NCBI RefSeq assembly: GCF_023065955.2
Contig: NW_026622763.1
Location: 79,713,299 to 79,777,298, forward strand
Direction of reading: 5' to 3'
Source: Ursus arctos
Lineage: Eukaryota > Chordata > Mammalia > Carnivora > Ursidae
DNA length: 64,000 bases
The number at the start of each line of letters is the position of its first letter. Positions within the stretch are counted from its first letter, which is position 1. Position numbers and translations under genes: made by a program. The notes beneath the pieces are model-generated. The model had not been told where the DNA came from, did not search any database, and was given only the letters and a program-made list of their open reading frames with translations. Shown here piece by piece: positions 12,823 to 25,079 of the stretch.

Positions 12823-13054
12823 GGGGGGCGCCTGGGTGGCACAGCGGTTAAGCGTCTGCCTTCGGCTCAGGGCGTGATCCCGGCGTCGTGGGATCGAGCC
12901 CCACATCAGGCTCCTCTGCTATGAGCCTGCTTCTTCCTCTCCCACTCCCCCTGCTTGTGTTCCCTCTCTCGCTGGCTGTCTCTCTCTCTGTTGAATAAAT
13001 AAATTAAAAAAAAAATCTTAAAAAAAATTTTAAAAAAATTAAAATAAATAAAAT
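12823..13054 (+). mobile_element. Young SINEC, perfect target duplication
   Basis: Starts in a G run, then 'cgcctgggtggcacagcgg', 'ggctcagggcgtgatcccgg', 'gagcctgcttcttcctctc', and a long A/T-rich tail from about 12990. An exact 17-bp duplication (12806-12822 and 13055-13071) flanks it. Close to the consensus I recall for the bear/panda group. Confidence 0.96.
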
Positions 13055-13202
13055 AAAATAAAAGAAATGGGAAAAAAATCCATTTTTCCTTTTATATGGA
13101 ATTAATGCTGTGCATATTAATGGAATATTATACCATAAAGCAAAGTCTTGTTCATTGTATAGAACATCCATACTTTTTATCTTTGTTAAAAGTTTAGATA
13201 TA

Positions 13203-13415
13203 GGGAAATCTGAGTGGCTCAGTCAGTTAAGTGTCTGACTCTTGGTTTCTGCACAGGTCATGATCTCAGGGTTGTGAGATCAAGCCCTGCATTGGGCTCT
13301 GTGCTTAGTGGGGGCTCTGCTTGAAATTCTCTCTTCCTCTCCCTCTGCCCTCCCTGCCCCACTTGTGCATGTTCTCTCTCTCAAATAAAATAAATAAATC
13401 TTAAAAAAATAAAAT
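13203..13415 (+). mobile_element. SINEC, older subfamily
   Basis: Begins 'gggaaatctgagtggctcag', contains 'ggtcatgatctcagggttgtgagatc' and ends in an AAAT-rich tail. A short duplication tttagatata (13193-13202 and 13416-13425) flanks it. Confidence 0.92.
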
Positions 13416-13425
13416 TTTAGATATA

Positions 13426-16400
13426 AGTTGAGTTCCTTATATATTTCCTCTTATGAACCTATATAGTCTCATGTATAATAATAAACTTTGTGCTTTAATT
13501 ATTAAAAAGAAATAAGTTATAGTTTGAAGATTGTATTTCTGTCATTAGTATATCATGGGTATTAAATAATATGTTGAAAAATTTTACATTAAAGACTGCC
13601 TATGTTTTCATAAACTCATACTCAAGTTTCGTAAGTAAAATAATTCAGGCTCCTCATTAAAGAATAAGAAGAGATACTTAAATTCTTTTTCTTATCACTG
13701 GCTCACAACTAGAATACATTTTACAGTCTAGATATTTTAAGTTCTAAATAACCTTTTCTCATTTTTGTAAGAATTATTTTAAGTAGGAAAATTGAACATA
13801 ATGAGGAAGAAAATAGCATCCTCCATAACTGTATTCATGTACTGTTTAAAAACATCATTTTACTTGTGATGGTCATATTTCTTAGTTTAATTATATTAAG
13901 CTATATTAAACAGTGATGATACAAGCTTTTGAAAAATGTTATCAAGTTAAATATATTAAAATTAAAGTTTTATTTATAAGAATCAAACAATCCATGGAGG
14001 TTAGAAGTGTTGTCTTGTTCTTTGATTTGCTTAGTAAATGGTGTTATTGTAACTGCTTAGTAAATACTGAATCGTAGGTACTAAGTTTCAGAGGGATTAC
14101 ATGATTTTACCAAGTTCTAACTACTTTTATAAATTGAAAGATAAGTCTTTTGAATGTTTTAGACCAATTAGTGGAAAATCAAGGATTATGGTTTAGTTCT
14201 CTTGGTTACAATTTCAATTACCTTTCCATTGCCCAGAGTTGAATAAATGGATATTTTTGTGTAGGAAAATTGGCTGCTTTTTAAAGCAATTTTAAAGTGT
14301 AAAATAAAGCTACTATTTAATTCCCTTCTTGCATGCACAGCATTTTTTTTAAAGTAAATCAGGATGTGTTCTCTTAAAAATCATCCTGTGACTTAAAATT
14401 GTGTTGCTCTGTATAAAGAATATTGGTTCTGGCATTGTCCTGCTATGGTAAATTTTGAAAAGATGTCAAGAAAACTTGTCTTATTTGCTTTGAAGTAAAA
14501 AAACCAAGATAAAACTAAAATAAAATTAAAAGAAGCTTAGGACAACATTTCATCTATGCTATTTTGGGGAGAAAAGAGTCCAATGTATATAGTAGCCTTG
14601 TGTCTTGGTAGTAAGTCCGTAGACATTATCAGATCAATCTAAATTGAGTTAGCGTATACGTAGTAGGCAGAAACTGGTGGAAATTAGTTTATCTTCCCCA
14701 GACTCTTTCTGTTTTCTTTGTACAAAATAGGATAAACTCATTTTTAGACCTGATTAGGTTTCTTTGTTGTTGTTTTTTTTTCCTCTTTCCCTAAAAGGGC
14801 AAGGAAAGTCCATACTTTGTTAGATTCACACCAACTATTTGAAATAGGAAACGATTAAAAAGCCTAAGGCACATGCATGACATCTGTAGCTACTGTTGGA
14901 AAAGATTTGTTGAATACAAAGCCCGACACATTTCCAAGTAAGGAACATGAACAATTATCTCTATTGCTTTTTAGTTTTATTAATTATAAGCAACATATTG
15001 AAGCTATAGGTATGATTCTTGTGGTAGCTGTAATCTATAATCTGACTTGCAGATATTCCTCTTTATTTTATTAATAGGGTCTGTGGACAACGCATTTTAA
15101 TCCCACTAGACAAACAAATGCCATTCCATTGCTGACCTTAGTGGACACATTAGGGGCTTGTTTGTTTTACATGCCCATTGTCTCTTATATTTAAATGTGG
15201 GTTTGTTGTTTCTCCCCCTCAGTAAATGCATTTATCCACAGGGCTTCTCATTTATAAGCTTAGATTGTATTCAGAATATTTGTATCAAAAATGCTTGACT
15301 TATATAATGCTTTCTGAAATAATTTTATTAATCTGCAAATTGTCTATTTGAATAAAAACAAAGACATTAATTACAAAGGAGTATTTTTGAAAGGGCTTTT
15401 ACTTAATCGACTTTTATGCTAAGAATTAAATACATTGTGTGACACATTTGCATTTATCAAAGGTTCCCTACTCATTCGAACTCTTAAAAGTTGCTAATTT
15501 GTGAGGGAATTCTCTAATTCTATCTTGAAGAAGTTGAAAGCCAATTTAATATTGGTTCATGTAACTATTTATATAAAGCTATCATGTGTCATCTATTGCC
15601 TGTTCCATGCAGGATGAAAGCAACTTCATAGAATATGGTGATTTAGTTGCTCTGCCCTCTGTGATTAGGTGAGCTCTTAGGAATTATGGCTGTCTGATGT
15701 GTCAAATAGGTTTATTAAAACTCTGCAGCAGCTGTTAACATAGTAGGTTCCTCTTATTCATTGTACATCACAAAATCCACAAATGTTCAGAGTATGGCTT
15801 CTCTTTAAGCAGTATATGGTGGCACCCAAAGACTCAGGCTGCCCTTTTGTTTCATACACACTCCAAAAAAAGAACAATTAAAAAAAAAGAAAACAAAAAA
15901 ACAGCTCTCCAATTCATTCCTTAATAATAACAATCTTCCAAGACTCCGTATTTTCCTAGGTCATTTAGACAAATGTTGCTCTACATCAAAATATAATTAA
16001 ATGATACATTATCAGTTTAAATTGCATTTTTGGTGTATTGTTTCAGAATAATTGTGATTTATGGGGATTCTGACTGCTTTTATAATTGTTAAGTGTTCTG
16101 TAGCTCACTGAATGTTTTTAACTCCGTTTTGGTGCCCAAAGGCAAAAATTTTATAAATCAAACTCATTAATAAATAATTTTTTCATTATGACTCTGGAAT
16201 AAGAAGACTATATAGGATGGCCTTTTAAAAACATTACTACTTATGATTTGATATGGCTTTAAATGGGGTATTGTACATAATGTATTGTAATGAGACAATC
16301 TCTTCCAGCCCTATAGGTATTTTACATGGAATGTCACAGTGAAGGGAAGTTCAGGAGCTTCAAGGAAGCCAGACAATGAATTTTATATTATTTGATATTA

Positions 16401-16446
16401 TTGTTTGTTTGTTTTTTAATAATTATTGAGTGGAACTCCCTTAGAT
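13426..16446. other. AT-rich unique intronic stretch, candidate conserved non-coding DNA
   Basis: Three kilobases with no recognised interspersed repeat. Short A and T runs only. Long repeat-free intronic stretches in developmental genes often include conserved elements, but conservation cannot be judged from one sequence. Confidence 0.4.
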
Positions 16447-16483
16447 CTTTTTTTTTTTAAGATTTTTAAAGTTTATTTATTTT

Positions 16484-16515
<32 letters not shown>

Positions 16516-16661
16516 ACACAAGCAACAGGGAGGGGCAGAGGGAGAGCGAGAAGCAGACTCCCCACTGAGCAGGGAGCCTGAAACAGGGCTTAGTATCCCA
16601 GGACCCCAGGATCATGCCCTGAGCAGAAGGCAGATGCTTGACTGAGCCACCCAGGTGCCCC
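16447..16661 (-). mobile_element. SINEC, antisense
   Basis: Tail complement (T run, 'taagattt', 'gtttattta'), an AG-repeat expanded at 16484-16514, and the head complement 'gagccacccaggtgcccc'. A TTG-repeat (16662-16677) follows. The target duplication is not clear. Confidence 0.92.
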
Positions 16662-18907
16662 TTGTTGTTGTTGTTGTTTCTTTGTTTTTGTTTTTTTTTT
16701 CAACTTAGAAGTTCTGAACTAGCAAAATTTGGTTACATATTTGTAAAGATTTTTTTCCCCAGTAATTACGATGGAAAGATGAATTTTTGAATAAAATGTC
16801 TGAACTCTCCTACATGAAAAAAATGTTTAAAATTTATATACAGAAAGTCCAAGTTAACTGAGTAACATTTTAATTCACCCTAAAAAAAGGAGAGGAAATC
16901 TCAAAACATACATTAAGAAATATTCACATGCCTATGGGAGCTTATGGTCAACCTATCTCCAAGAAAATGAGAAATTTCATTTATTTTTTTAGTTTGTAAA
17001 GTTATTTCTATATTTACTATTTCCTTCTAAGAAATAAATTAATAGATGTTTGCCCTAACTGCCTTACCTATATGAGAATTTTGGATAGATCATTTTTCTG
17101 ATATAATGGTGAAATACCCAAGACATTCTCCAGAAGTAACATTTTACTTGACCTCTACAGTTAAAATTTTTTTCCCAGACACACACACTTTTACTTTGTA
17201 TTGTGTCATTGAAACTATGGTTCTAATTTGAACCATGATTGCCATCCTCATGCTTAAAAATATAAAGCTAGTATTCACTTACAGTAAATATTTATATAAT
17301 ACCTGATGCCAGCAATGAACACCTGCTTATAATTTTTTTAAAGTTATGATGTAAGGATATCTTATTATGTAAAAATTTCAATTATTTAATTAGCAGTGAA
17401 TATCACAGTAATTAATTTTAAAGTGTCCTGTGTTTTATGAGAGAATATTTTTAAACCTTCAATTTTACCTAATTTTGTGACACTGAATTGTTCTCTTCGT
17501 AATTGCCTTGTGAAATTTTTAAAAGGGGAATGAGGAAGCTATAGCTTAAAATTGTGACCTTTGATTTAGGTAAATAGGTTAAATTGCTTGAGATTTTGAG
17601 TACCCTGCTGTGCAGCATAAGTGTAAAGTTGTCTAGTTAACTACGATTTTAAATGGCTAATTCGTATAGTATATAACTAGTTTTATGCAACTAACAAAAT
17701 AAAGAAAGTCATTAAAATCCTTGGTTACCAGTGCATTAACTAACCCCAATTAATTGGCTGTTGACCTTCAAGAACATCTCAAACTATTGGCTAATAAATT
17801 GTATCTTGTTATGTTAATTACCCTTTACATATACAGGATCATATGCTAAGAGAACTGGAGATAATTCAATACATGTTGTTTAGGATTTCCCAAAGTCCGT
17901 TCCATAGATTTCTAGTACTTTAGATGATCTTATGCCAAATAGGACTGGGGAATGCTACACATTTTATTCCCTCCACGGGGACTCACAGTATAGCAAATTT
18001 TAAATTCTGAGAAGTATTATGTATGGATTTTTTTAAATTTAAAGTGGAGTTTCCCAAATTAATTTGACCACAAGACCCTTTTCTTTCAGGTGCCATCTAC
18101 TAATAGCCCCTGGATGACATTGTGAGAAATTCCAGAAATACCAATCTTATTGTATCTCATTAATAGCAAAAGCGAACCCTAAATCTAGTTCACCAGATGC
18201 ATATGGTTTAATTAATTACCAAGTGTTTTTCTGTTTGTTTGTTTGTTTGTTTTTAACTTCTAGATTTAGTTGACAGGTGGGTGGGAAGACAGAGGAGAAG
18301 GAGTATTGTTACTTCTGAGAAATATCCAAAATCATTATGGTTGAAAGGGCGCAGGAGCCTGGGGATGGCCTTCGTTTGAGGCCTTGAGCAAATTGCAGTA
18401 CTTGTTTTGGTCTTGTTTTCTTATTTATCAGTGAGGGATGTCAACCTTCTGTGTTCTGAGATTCCATGTCTCAAGACTGAGTTTCTTCTTCTTTTTTTTC
18501 CCCCTTTTTAAGAACTAGAGTCTAGAAATAAAAGTTAGGTAACAATTCAGTCAGTATCATCTGGGCATCATACTCTTCATATTTTGCCAGCTGTTTGAGT
18601 TGATGCAGGCAGGCTTGACATTAGAAGCAGCCAGGGAAGTTCATTCATTGGCCGCTCAAGTCCTGGGAGCGATCCCTCTTACTTGAGGAAACCAAGAATG
18701 AGGAGTCAGCCCTTCTACACCCCAAATCTTGTTCTTAACGCAGTGTGAAGTGATTTCCAAATAAATTAAAGCTAGCTCAAAGATCTTTTTGAGAATGATT
18801 GAGAGAGGTGACAAAACATTAATAGATAAGCTTAAAATGAATCTACACCCTTCAGGGACTCTTTCTTGTTAGAAAATGGCAAGATTATGGAGTAATACTT
18901 TTCTTTT
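16662..18907. other. AT-rich unique intronic stretch
   Basis: Apart from (GTTT)n at 18233-18253 and mononucleotide runs, no repeat, exon or RNA gene was recognised. Confidence 0.4.
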
Positions 18908-19376
18908 AAAAAAAAAAGGACTTCTACTCAGCCACCAAAAAAAAAAAAAGAAAGAAAGAAAGAAAGAAAAGAAAAAGAAATCTTGCCATGTGCAATGACC
19001 TGGATGGAGCTAGAGGGTATTGTGCTAAGCAAAATAAGTCAATCAGAGAAAGGCAAATACCATATGATTTCACTCATAGGTGGAATTTAAGAAACAAAAC
19101 AGAGATCATAGGGGAAGGGAGGAAAAAATAAAGCAAGGTGAAATCAGAGAGAGAGAGACAAACCATAAGAGACTCTTAATCATAGGAAACAAACTGAGGG
19201 TTTCTGGAGGGGAGGGGGGATGGGCCAACTGGGTGATGGGCATTAAGGAGGGCACTTGATGTGATGAGCACCGAGTGTTATATGCAACTGATGAATCATT
19301 AGACTCTACCTCTGAAACTTGATAATATACTATATGTTAATTAATCAAATTTAAATTTAAAAACAAAATAAAATAA
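18908..19376 (+). mobile_element. Carnivore L1 3' end, 5'-truncated
   Basis: After a (GAAA)n-like tract at 18937-18980 comes the L1 3' UTR: 'tgcaatgacctggatggagc', 'taagcaaaataagtcaatcag', 'accatatgatttcactcat', 'gggtgatgggcattaaggag', 'gagcaccgagtgttatatgc', ending in an A-rich tail. A rough duplication (aaaggacttct and aaagacttct) suggests insertion at about 18908-19376. Non-coding remnant only. Confidence 0.9.
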
Positions 19377-19543
19377 CTTAAAGACTTCTGTTGAATACCC
19401 ACATTGTTACTAACAACCTTCACAGCTCCTTACTTTCTTGTTTCAACAATAAAGGACAGTTGGTGATAGGAATTTTAGTGTTGGGGGTGGGAAAGTACAT
19501 GAAGTAATAGGGCAAGTGATAACTTGCTCCAATGTCTCTTTTA

Positions 19544-19685
19544 TTTTTTTTAACAATAATATTTTTTATTACATTATGTTAGTCACCATACAGGACATCC
19601 CTGGTTTTTTATGTAAAGTTCCATGATTCATTAGTTGCGTATAACACCCAGCGCACCATGCAATACGTGCCCTCCTTACTACCCA
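19544..19685 (-). mobile_element. Carnivore L1 3' end, antisense, very short
   Basis: Antisense of the L1 3' UTR: 'gttagtcaccatacaggaca', 'ccatgattcattagttgcg', 'aacacccagcgcaccatgca', 'acgtgccctccttactaccc'. An exact 16-bp duplication (19528-19543 and 19686-19701) shows it is a complete, strongly 5'-truncated insertion of about 140 bp. Confidence 0.95.
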
Positions 19686-19910
19686 TCCAATGTCTCTTTT
19701 AAATGGAAAGAAGTTATTTTGCATTTGTCACAAATTAAATTCACCAAATCATTAAAATTATACCCTCTGATTTTTGACTTAATGATTAAGAGTGATTTCA
19801 TTGAGGTTCTAATCTCAGAGAATCAGTTAATGTATTTATAACATACATAGCTTTCCAGAGAAGCAATTTTGTTATTAAGAGTAAAGTATAGTTTAAGAAA
19901 AGGTATTTCT

Positions 19911-20113
19911 GGGGCGCCTGGGTTGCACAGTGGTTGGGCATTTGCCTTCGGCTCAGGGCGTGATCCCGGTGTTATGGGATCGAGCCCCACATCAGGCTCC
20001 TCTGCTATGAGCCTGCTTCTTCCTTTCCCACTCCCCCTGCTTGTGTTCCCTCTCTCGCTGGCTGTCTCTATCTCTGTGGAATAAATAAATAAAATCTTAA
20101 AAAAAAAAAAAAA
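19911..20113 (+). mobile_element. Young SINEC, perfect target duplication
   Basis: 'ggggcgcctgggttgcacag' head, 'tgatcccggtgttatgggatc' and an A tail of about 17. An exact 16-bp duplication (19895-19910 and 20114-20129) flanks it. An open frame through it is an artefact of the SINE. Confidence 0.97.
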
Positions 20114-20129
20114 AAGAAAAGGTATTTCT

Positions 20130-20559
20130 TCGTTGGTTGAATGTTTAACCTGAACTAATTAGGAGCCGTGAGGATTTTAGTTAGTAAGTTAAGGCACTGA
20201 AAACTCCAGTTGGGTGTTCGTAATTTAGCTTTGCCCCTTTAGTCTGATGTGACAGAGCAGTTTAGTATTTTAAGTTCATTCAGTAGCTACTACAGCATCA
20301 TTCTCCATGATTTTTGTTAATTGTACAGTTTTCCTTTTATGTTTTCAGGTGAAAGTATTTGTTTTCTAAAGATGGATCAAGAATTTTTTATGTATTTATT
20401 TATTTTTTTTTTTAGTAATCCTCTCCCCTTACCCTCCACCCAGTGAATATTATGAACCTATAATGGTTCACAAACATATTGCAAAGGTAGAAATTCAAAG
20501 TGTAACTTTGATAGTTTAAAATTGTGTTTTGCTTAAATTTACTTTTTTTTTTCATCCAT
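20130..20559. other. Unassigned intronic sequence
   Basis: AT-rich, with a T run at 20404-20415. Nothing recognised. Confidence 0.4.
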
Positions 20560-21115
20560 CGAGTAATGTGGTGATTATAAACAAGTCCATAAAGTCTTTG
20601 GCACCCCTTCCACCAAGAACAGGGCTCTTATGTCCCCTCTCCAAAAATCTGCACTGGCATTAGTGACTCACTTGAAACTAATAGTACGGAGCAGGTATTG
20701 TGTGACTTCTGGAACTAGGTCACAAAAAGCCACAGTTTCCACTTGATTTCCTAGGGACACTCACTCTAGAGGAAGCCAGCTGCCATGTAAGAAGTTCTAT
20801 TACCCTGAATACACCTAGCTGGAAAGGCCACGTGGAGGCACTCCAGTTGGCCGTCGTGGTGGAGTTTTCAGTGTCCAGCTCACATCAACTGTCAGTACCA
20901 CCGTGGATACCTAGACCTTGACTGCAGCCCTAGCCTACACCTGGTGTTAACCTTATAACAGACCCCAAGTACGAGCTGCCCAGCTTAGCCCTTCAGAATT
21001 TGACCCACAAATCTGTGAAATACAAATATGTAATCAAGTATACATATTTCATACCATTCAGTTTGGGGATCATTTGTTATACAGTAATAGTAACCTAAGT
21101 AAGTAGGTTTATTAA
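20560..21115 (+). repeat. MLT1-type (ERVL-MaLR) solo LTR relic
   Basis: Typical MaLR LTR text: 'gtgactcacttgaaactaatag', 'gtgtgacttctggaactagg', 'tcacaaaaagccacagtttcc', 'ggaagccagctgccatg', and near the end 'tttgttatacagtaatagtaac'. No internal retroviral genes follow. Subfamily not determined. Confidence 0.8.
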
Positions 21116-21894
21116 ATGACATAGATCTCTTCTTATGATATATCACAAAAGATAATCAAGTTTTTAAAAATTATTTTGCCTCAAAGAGTTAAATACATTA
21201 TATTATCATATGAGTCAATCTTTAAATTAGTAAGTCATCTAATTATACATACATATTTGTTGAAAATGTAAATCATAAACTTTTTTAAATGAAAAAAATT
21301 AACTGAAGTGAGAAATTATTTAAAAATTAACAAGTTAAAAATTACACTGAAGTGAAAAGTAATGTTCTATGGAGTTTACTTTTCATTCAGTTATAAAATC
21401 CCAGGCGATGTCTTAAGTGCATATTCCAGCGTTCTGAGAGATTTTGTGTCCCCTTACCTTGCTACAACCAGTTGTCTACCAGCTCGATTTGCTGAGCTTT
21501 GGTAGAGAGCTAGAACTCTTAAGGGCTTTGCTTAGAGGCTTTTACTTATTTTATGTACATTTTTTAGTATTTATTTTATAGGAGGAATAGATGGCACATG
21601 CTTAAAACTCGACACCCCAAAAAAGGAGAAAATGAAATGTTGGCCTCCCTGCCTCCCGTTCAGTCACAATCCCAAAGTCAAACACTGCTAAAGATTGCTT
21701 TTGTAGGGTTTTTTGGTGGCTGTCATATAACTTTAAATATTATATGCATTCCCCTCTCTGGATTTGTTAACTTTATATAGTATCTGTTTTTGACTATCGG
21801 CTATTAGAGGTAAAGAATTTCATATACTTACATTACCTCCTACCTCCCATTCACCTCCTCTGCTTCCTGATTCTTACAAATACCTTTCAGCTTA
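21116..21894. other. Unassigned intronic sequence
   Basis: AT-rich. No exon or repeat recognised. Confidence 0.4.
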
Positions 21895-22372
21895 ATGGTT
21901 AAAAGTCAAAAATGCATTTAATACACCTAGCCTACCAAACATCATAGGTTAGCCTAGCCCACCTGAGATGTGCTCAGAACACCTACATAAGCCTACAGCA
22001 GGGTAATGTCATTTAACACAAAGCCTATTTTATAACAAAAGTGTTGAATATCTCATGTAATTTATTGAATACTGTACTAAAAGTGAAAAACAAAATGGTT
22101 GTATGGGTACAGAATGGTTGTAAGTGTATCGATTGTTTATCCGTTGTTGACCCTGATGATTGCATGGTTGACTGGGGGCCATGGTTCACTGCCACTGCCC
22201 AGCCTCACAAGAGACTATCCCACTACATATCACTAGCCTAGAAAAAAATCCAAAATTCAGAATTTGAAGTATGGCTTCTACTAAATATATATTGCTTTTG
22301 CATCGTTGTAGAGTAAAAAAAAAAAAAAAAAAATTGTTATGTCAAATCATAGTAAGTGGGGACCATCTGTAC
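21895..22372 (+). mobile_element. TcMar-Tigger DNA transposon relic
   Basis: Matches recalled Tigger-group non-coding sequence: 'acacctagcctaccaaacatc', 'tgtgctcagaacacctacat', 'acacaaagcctattttataac', 'ttgaatactgtac', and the terminal 'gtaagtggggaccatctgtac', which looks like the terminal inverted repeat. No transposase frame remains. An A run at 22315-22333 has expanded inside it. Orientation is nominal. Confidence 0.8.
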
Positions 22373-22504
22373 TTAAATATCTATTCTTAATTTACGTACC
22401 CAACACAACATTCTTAATCCTTATCATGAAAAAAAGGAAGTAGAATAATTTTTCTTTAATTTTCCTTCATTTATCATTCTATTTGTATGAATCCATTATT
22501 TTTA

Positions 22505-24420
22505 TCTAAAAATTCTTTATCCATTCTACTGTTGATGGCTCCTTGGATTATTTCCACTTTGAGATTACCATTAATAATTGTGCTATGAGCATTCTTGTCC
22601 TTTGGTGCATGGGCATGCACATTTTGTTGAGTCTGTACACTTGGGAGTTAAAGGCTGTATGCATATTACCATGACCAGTTTTTCAAATAGCTGTTCTAAA
22701 TTACCCTGACACTTGCAGTGTTATGAAAGCAGGACTTCCATAGCCTTACCAGTAGTTGATATTGTTTTGTTCTGCTTTGTTTTCAGTTAAGTCATTCTGA
22801 TGCACATGTAGTGGTATCAAATTCGGGTTCAGCTTGTATTTCCTTGGGGATTAATGAGGCTGAGCACCTTTTCATGTGTTTATTGTCTGTATTTTTTCAT
22901 CTTTTTCTGTGAAGTGCTCCTCTAGGTCTCTTGCCCGTATTTCTATTGACTTCTCTCTTCCTCTGTCTCAGTGATTTGCAGCTATTCTTTGTATATTCTC
23001 TATAAGAATGCTTTAATTGAAAATATGTGTTGCAGATATGTGTTTGAGGCTTGCTTTTTATACTCTCTGTGTGGTATCTTTTGAGGAACAGTTATTCTTA
23101 ATGTACTCCAATTTACCAATATTTTCCTTCATGGATAGTCCTTTTGTGTCCTGTTTAATGTGGCTTTTCCTATCCCAAAATCATGAATGTAGTCTTCTTT
23201 GTTATTTTTGAAAAGTTTTCTTATTTTTGCTATTGATTTTAAAATCTCTAACTGCCTGAAATGTATTTTCCCCCCTGTGGTAAAAGCTAGAGGTCAGTTT
23301 TTTGTATGTGTATTTATACACAGTTGACCCAACATAATTTATTTTTTTAAAAAGGGAAAATAAAGATAATTTTACTTACTTCTTCCCAATTTCTATGCCT
23401 CTATTCCCTTTTTTGCCTGACTGCACCGGCTATAATGTTAAATAAAAGTGTTGAGGACAGATATCCCTGCCATCTTCCCAGTCTTAGATGCAAAGCATTC
23501 AGTGCTTTACCATTAAATGTGATGTTACATCTAAGGTTCTTCTTTCCATAGATTCCCTTTGTTAGACTGAAGAAGGCTTCTTCTTTTACTGATGTTCTGA
23601 GAGTTTTTAATCATTAAACATTTTATACATCAGTCTGTTTTGTCCTATTAACATGGTGAATTATACTGGTAGATTTTTGAATGTTAAATCAAGCTCGCAT
23701 TCCCAGGATAACCTCATTTGATCAAGATATGTTAGCCTTTGTATACATTCCTGGATTTAATTTGCTAATGTTTTATTGAAGATTTTACATCTTTGTTCAT
23801 GAGGGATATTGGTCTCTGGTTTTCTTTTTGGGGTAATGTTTTTATATGATCTTGGTTTCTGAATAATGCTAGTCTCATAAAAGGAGTTCGGAAGTGTTCC
23901 TTGCTTCTCTATTCCTAAAAGGTATTTTAGGAGTTGCTGTCATTTCCCAAATGTTTGAGATGTAATGATCTAGGCCTTGAGTTGTCTTTGTGAGAAGGTT
24001 TAAAATTGTAGATTCAATTTCATTATATGATATAGAGTTCTATCATTATTACTGAGTCAGTATTGATAATTTGTGTCATTCGGAGAATTTATCAGTGTCA
24101 CTAAAGTACAGATATATTGTCATAAATAATAATGTCCCTTTATTTTTCTTTTACCATCTATGGGATCTATAGTGGTGTTCCCTCTTTCATTCCTAACTTT
24201 GGTAATTTGTGTCTTCTCACTTATTTTCTAGATCATTCTGGCTAGAAATTTGTTAATTTTATTTATCTTTTCAATCAGTTTTTGATTTAGTTGATTTTTC
24301 TCTATTATATGTACATTTGTATTGGTTTCTGCTTGTATCTGTACTCTTTCTTCTTTGCTCTTCTTTAACTTTTTAAAGTAGAAACTCAGAGAATTTATTT
24401 TAGAAGAGACTATTATAAAC
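22505..24420 (-). mobile_element. Ancient L1, antisense (3' UTR to reverse-transcriptase region)
   Basis: Antisense L1 landmarks in order: 'ccattctactgttgatgg' (22521), 'ttttcatgtgtttattg' (22870), 'ttaatgtactccaatttacc' (23098), 'acccaacataatttattt' (23327), 'gttcatgagggatattggtctctgg' (23798), 'ggtttctgcttgtatctgta' (24325). Numerous stops and indels. Old L1M-group copy. Confidence 0.85.
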
Positions 24421-24800
24421 AAGCTCAGAACAATAAGTTGAAATCTTTGCTTTAATAGACAATATATTACTAAAGCTACTAAAAAAATAGAAGTCCATAT
24501 TAGACATTCACTTATAAAAAAAATTGAACCGTAATGTAAAATATACTCATATCCGGGGTGTCCCAGACTGTTTAATAGGAGCAGATCCTCAAAGGGCAGA
24601 TAACCTCAGTAGTACAAAAATGATTCCAAAGAATAGGAAAAAAGGAGAGGAAGGATTCTCCAGCTTAGGCTGATGTTAATATATCCTTAATGCTAAAACT
24701 AGGTAAGCATGGCACAAAGAGGGCAAATTGTGGTTTGATTTCACTTATGAAAATCAACACCATGATAGGTTCAGGGCAAACTCTGGTTTTAAAAACATCA
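24421..24800. other. Unassigned spacer between two antisense L1 pieces
   Basis: Not recognised as L1. It separates two L1 fragments that overlap in consensus coverage, so it may be a filler or an older insertion. Confidence 0.4.
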
Positions 24801-24900
24801 ACAGATCTGTTCCCATTAACCCCTTCTTTCATCTTTAATATTGTTTATTTGTGCCTTCTCCCTTTTGTTTCTTTCTCTTAGTCATTCTCAATGGCTTTTC

Positions 24901-24946
24901 TGAGTGAGTGAGTGAGTGAGTGAGTGAGTGAGTGAGTGAGTGAGTG
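24901..24946. repeat. (GAGT)n microsatellite
   Basis: About 11 GAGT units within the L1 block. Confidence 0.97.
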
Positions 24947-25079
24947 GTTTTGAGGAACCAGTTATTGGCTTTGATGCTTTCAGCCCTGGCTTTATTTCTA
25001 TTCTTTAAAAATGTTTGTTTTTTTCCTTCCTTTTGGTTTATTCTTTAATTTTCAGCTCTTAAAAAAAAATAGAAACATT

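Noticed and set aside
24901..24946. Regular direct repeats considered as a CRISPR-like array
   Set aside because: Plain GAGT tetranucleotide microsatellite without spacers.
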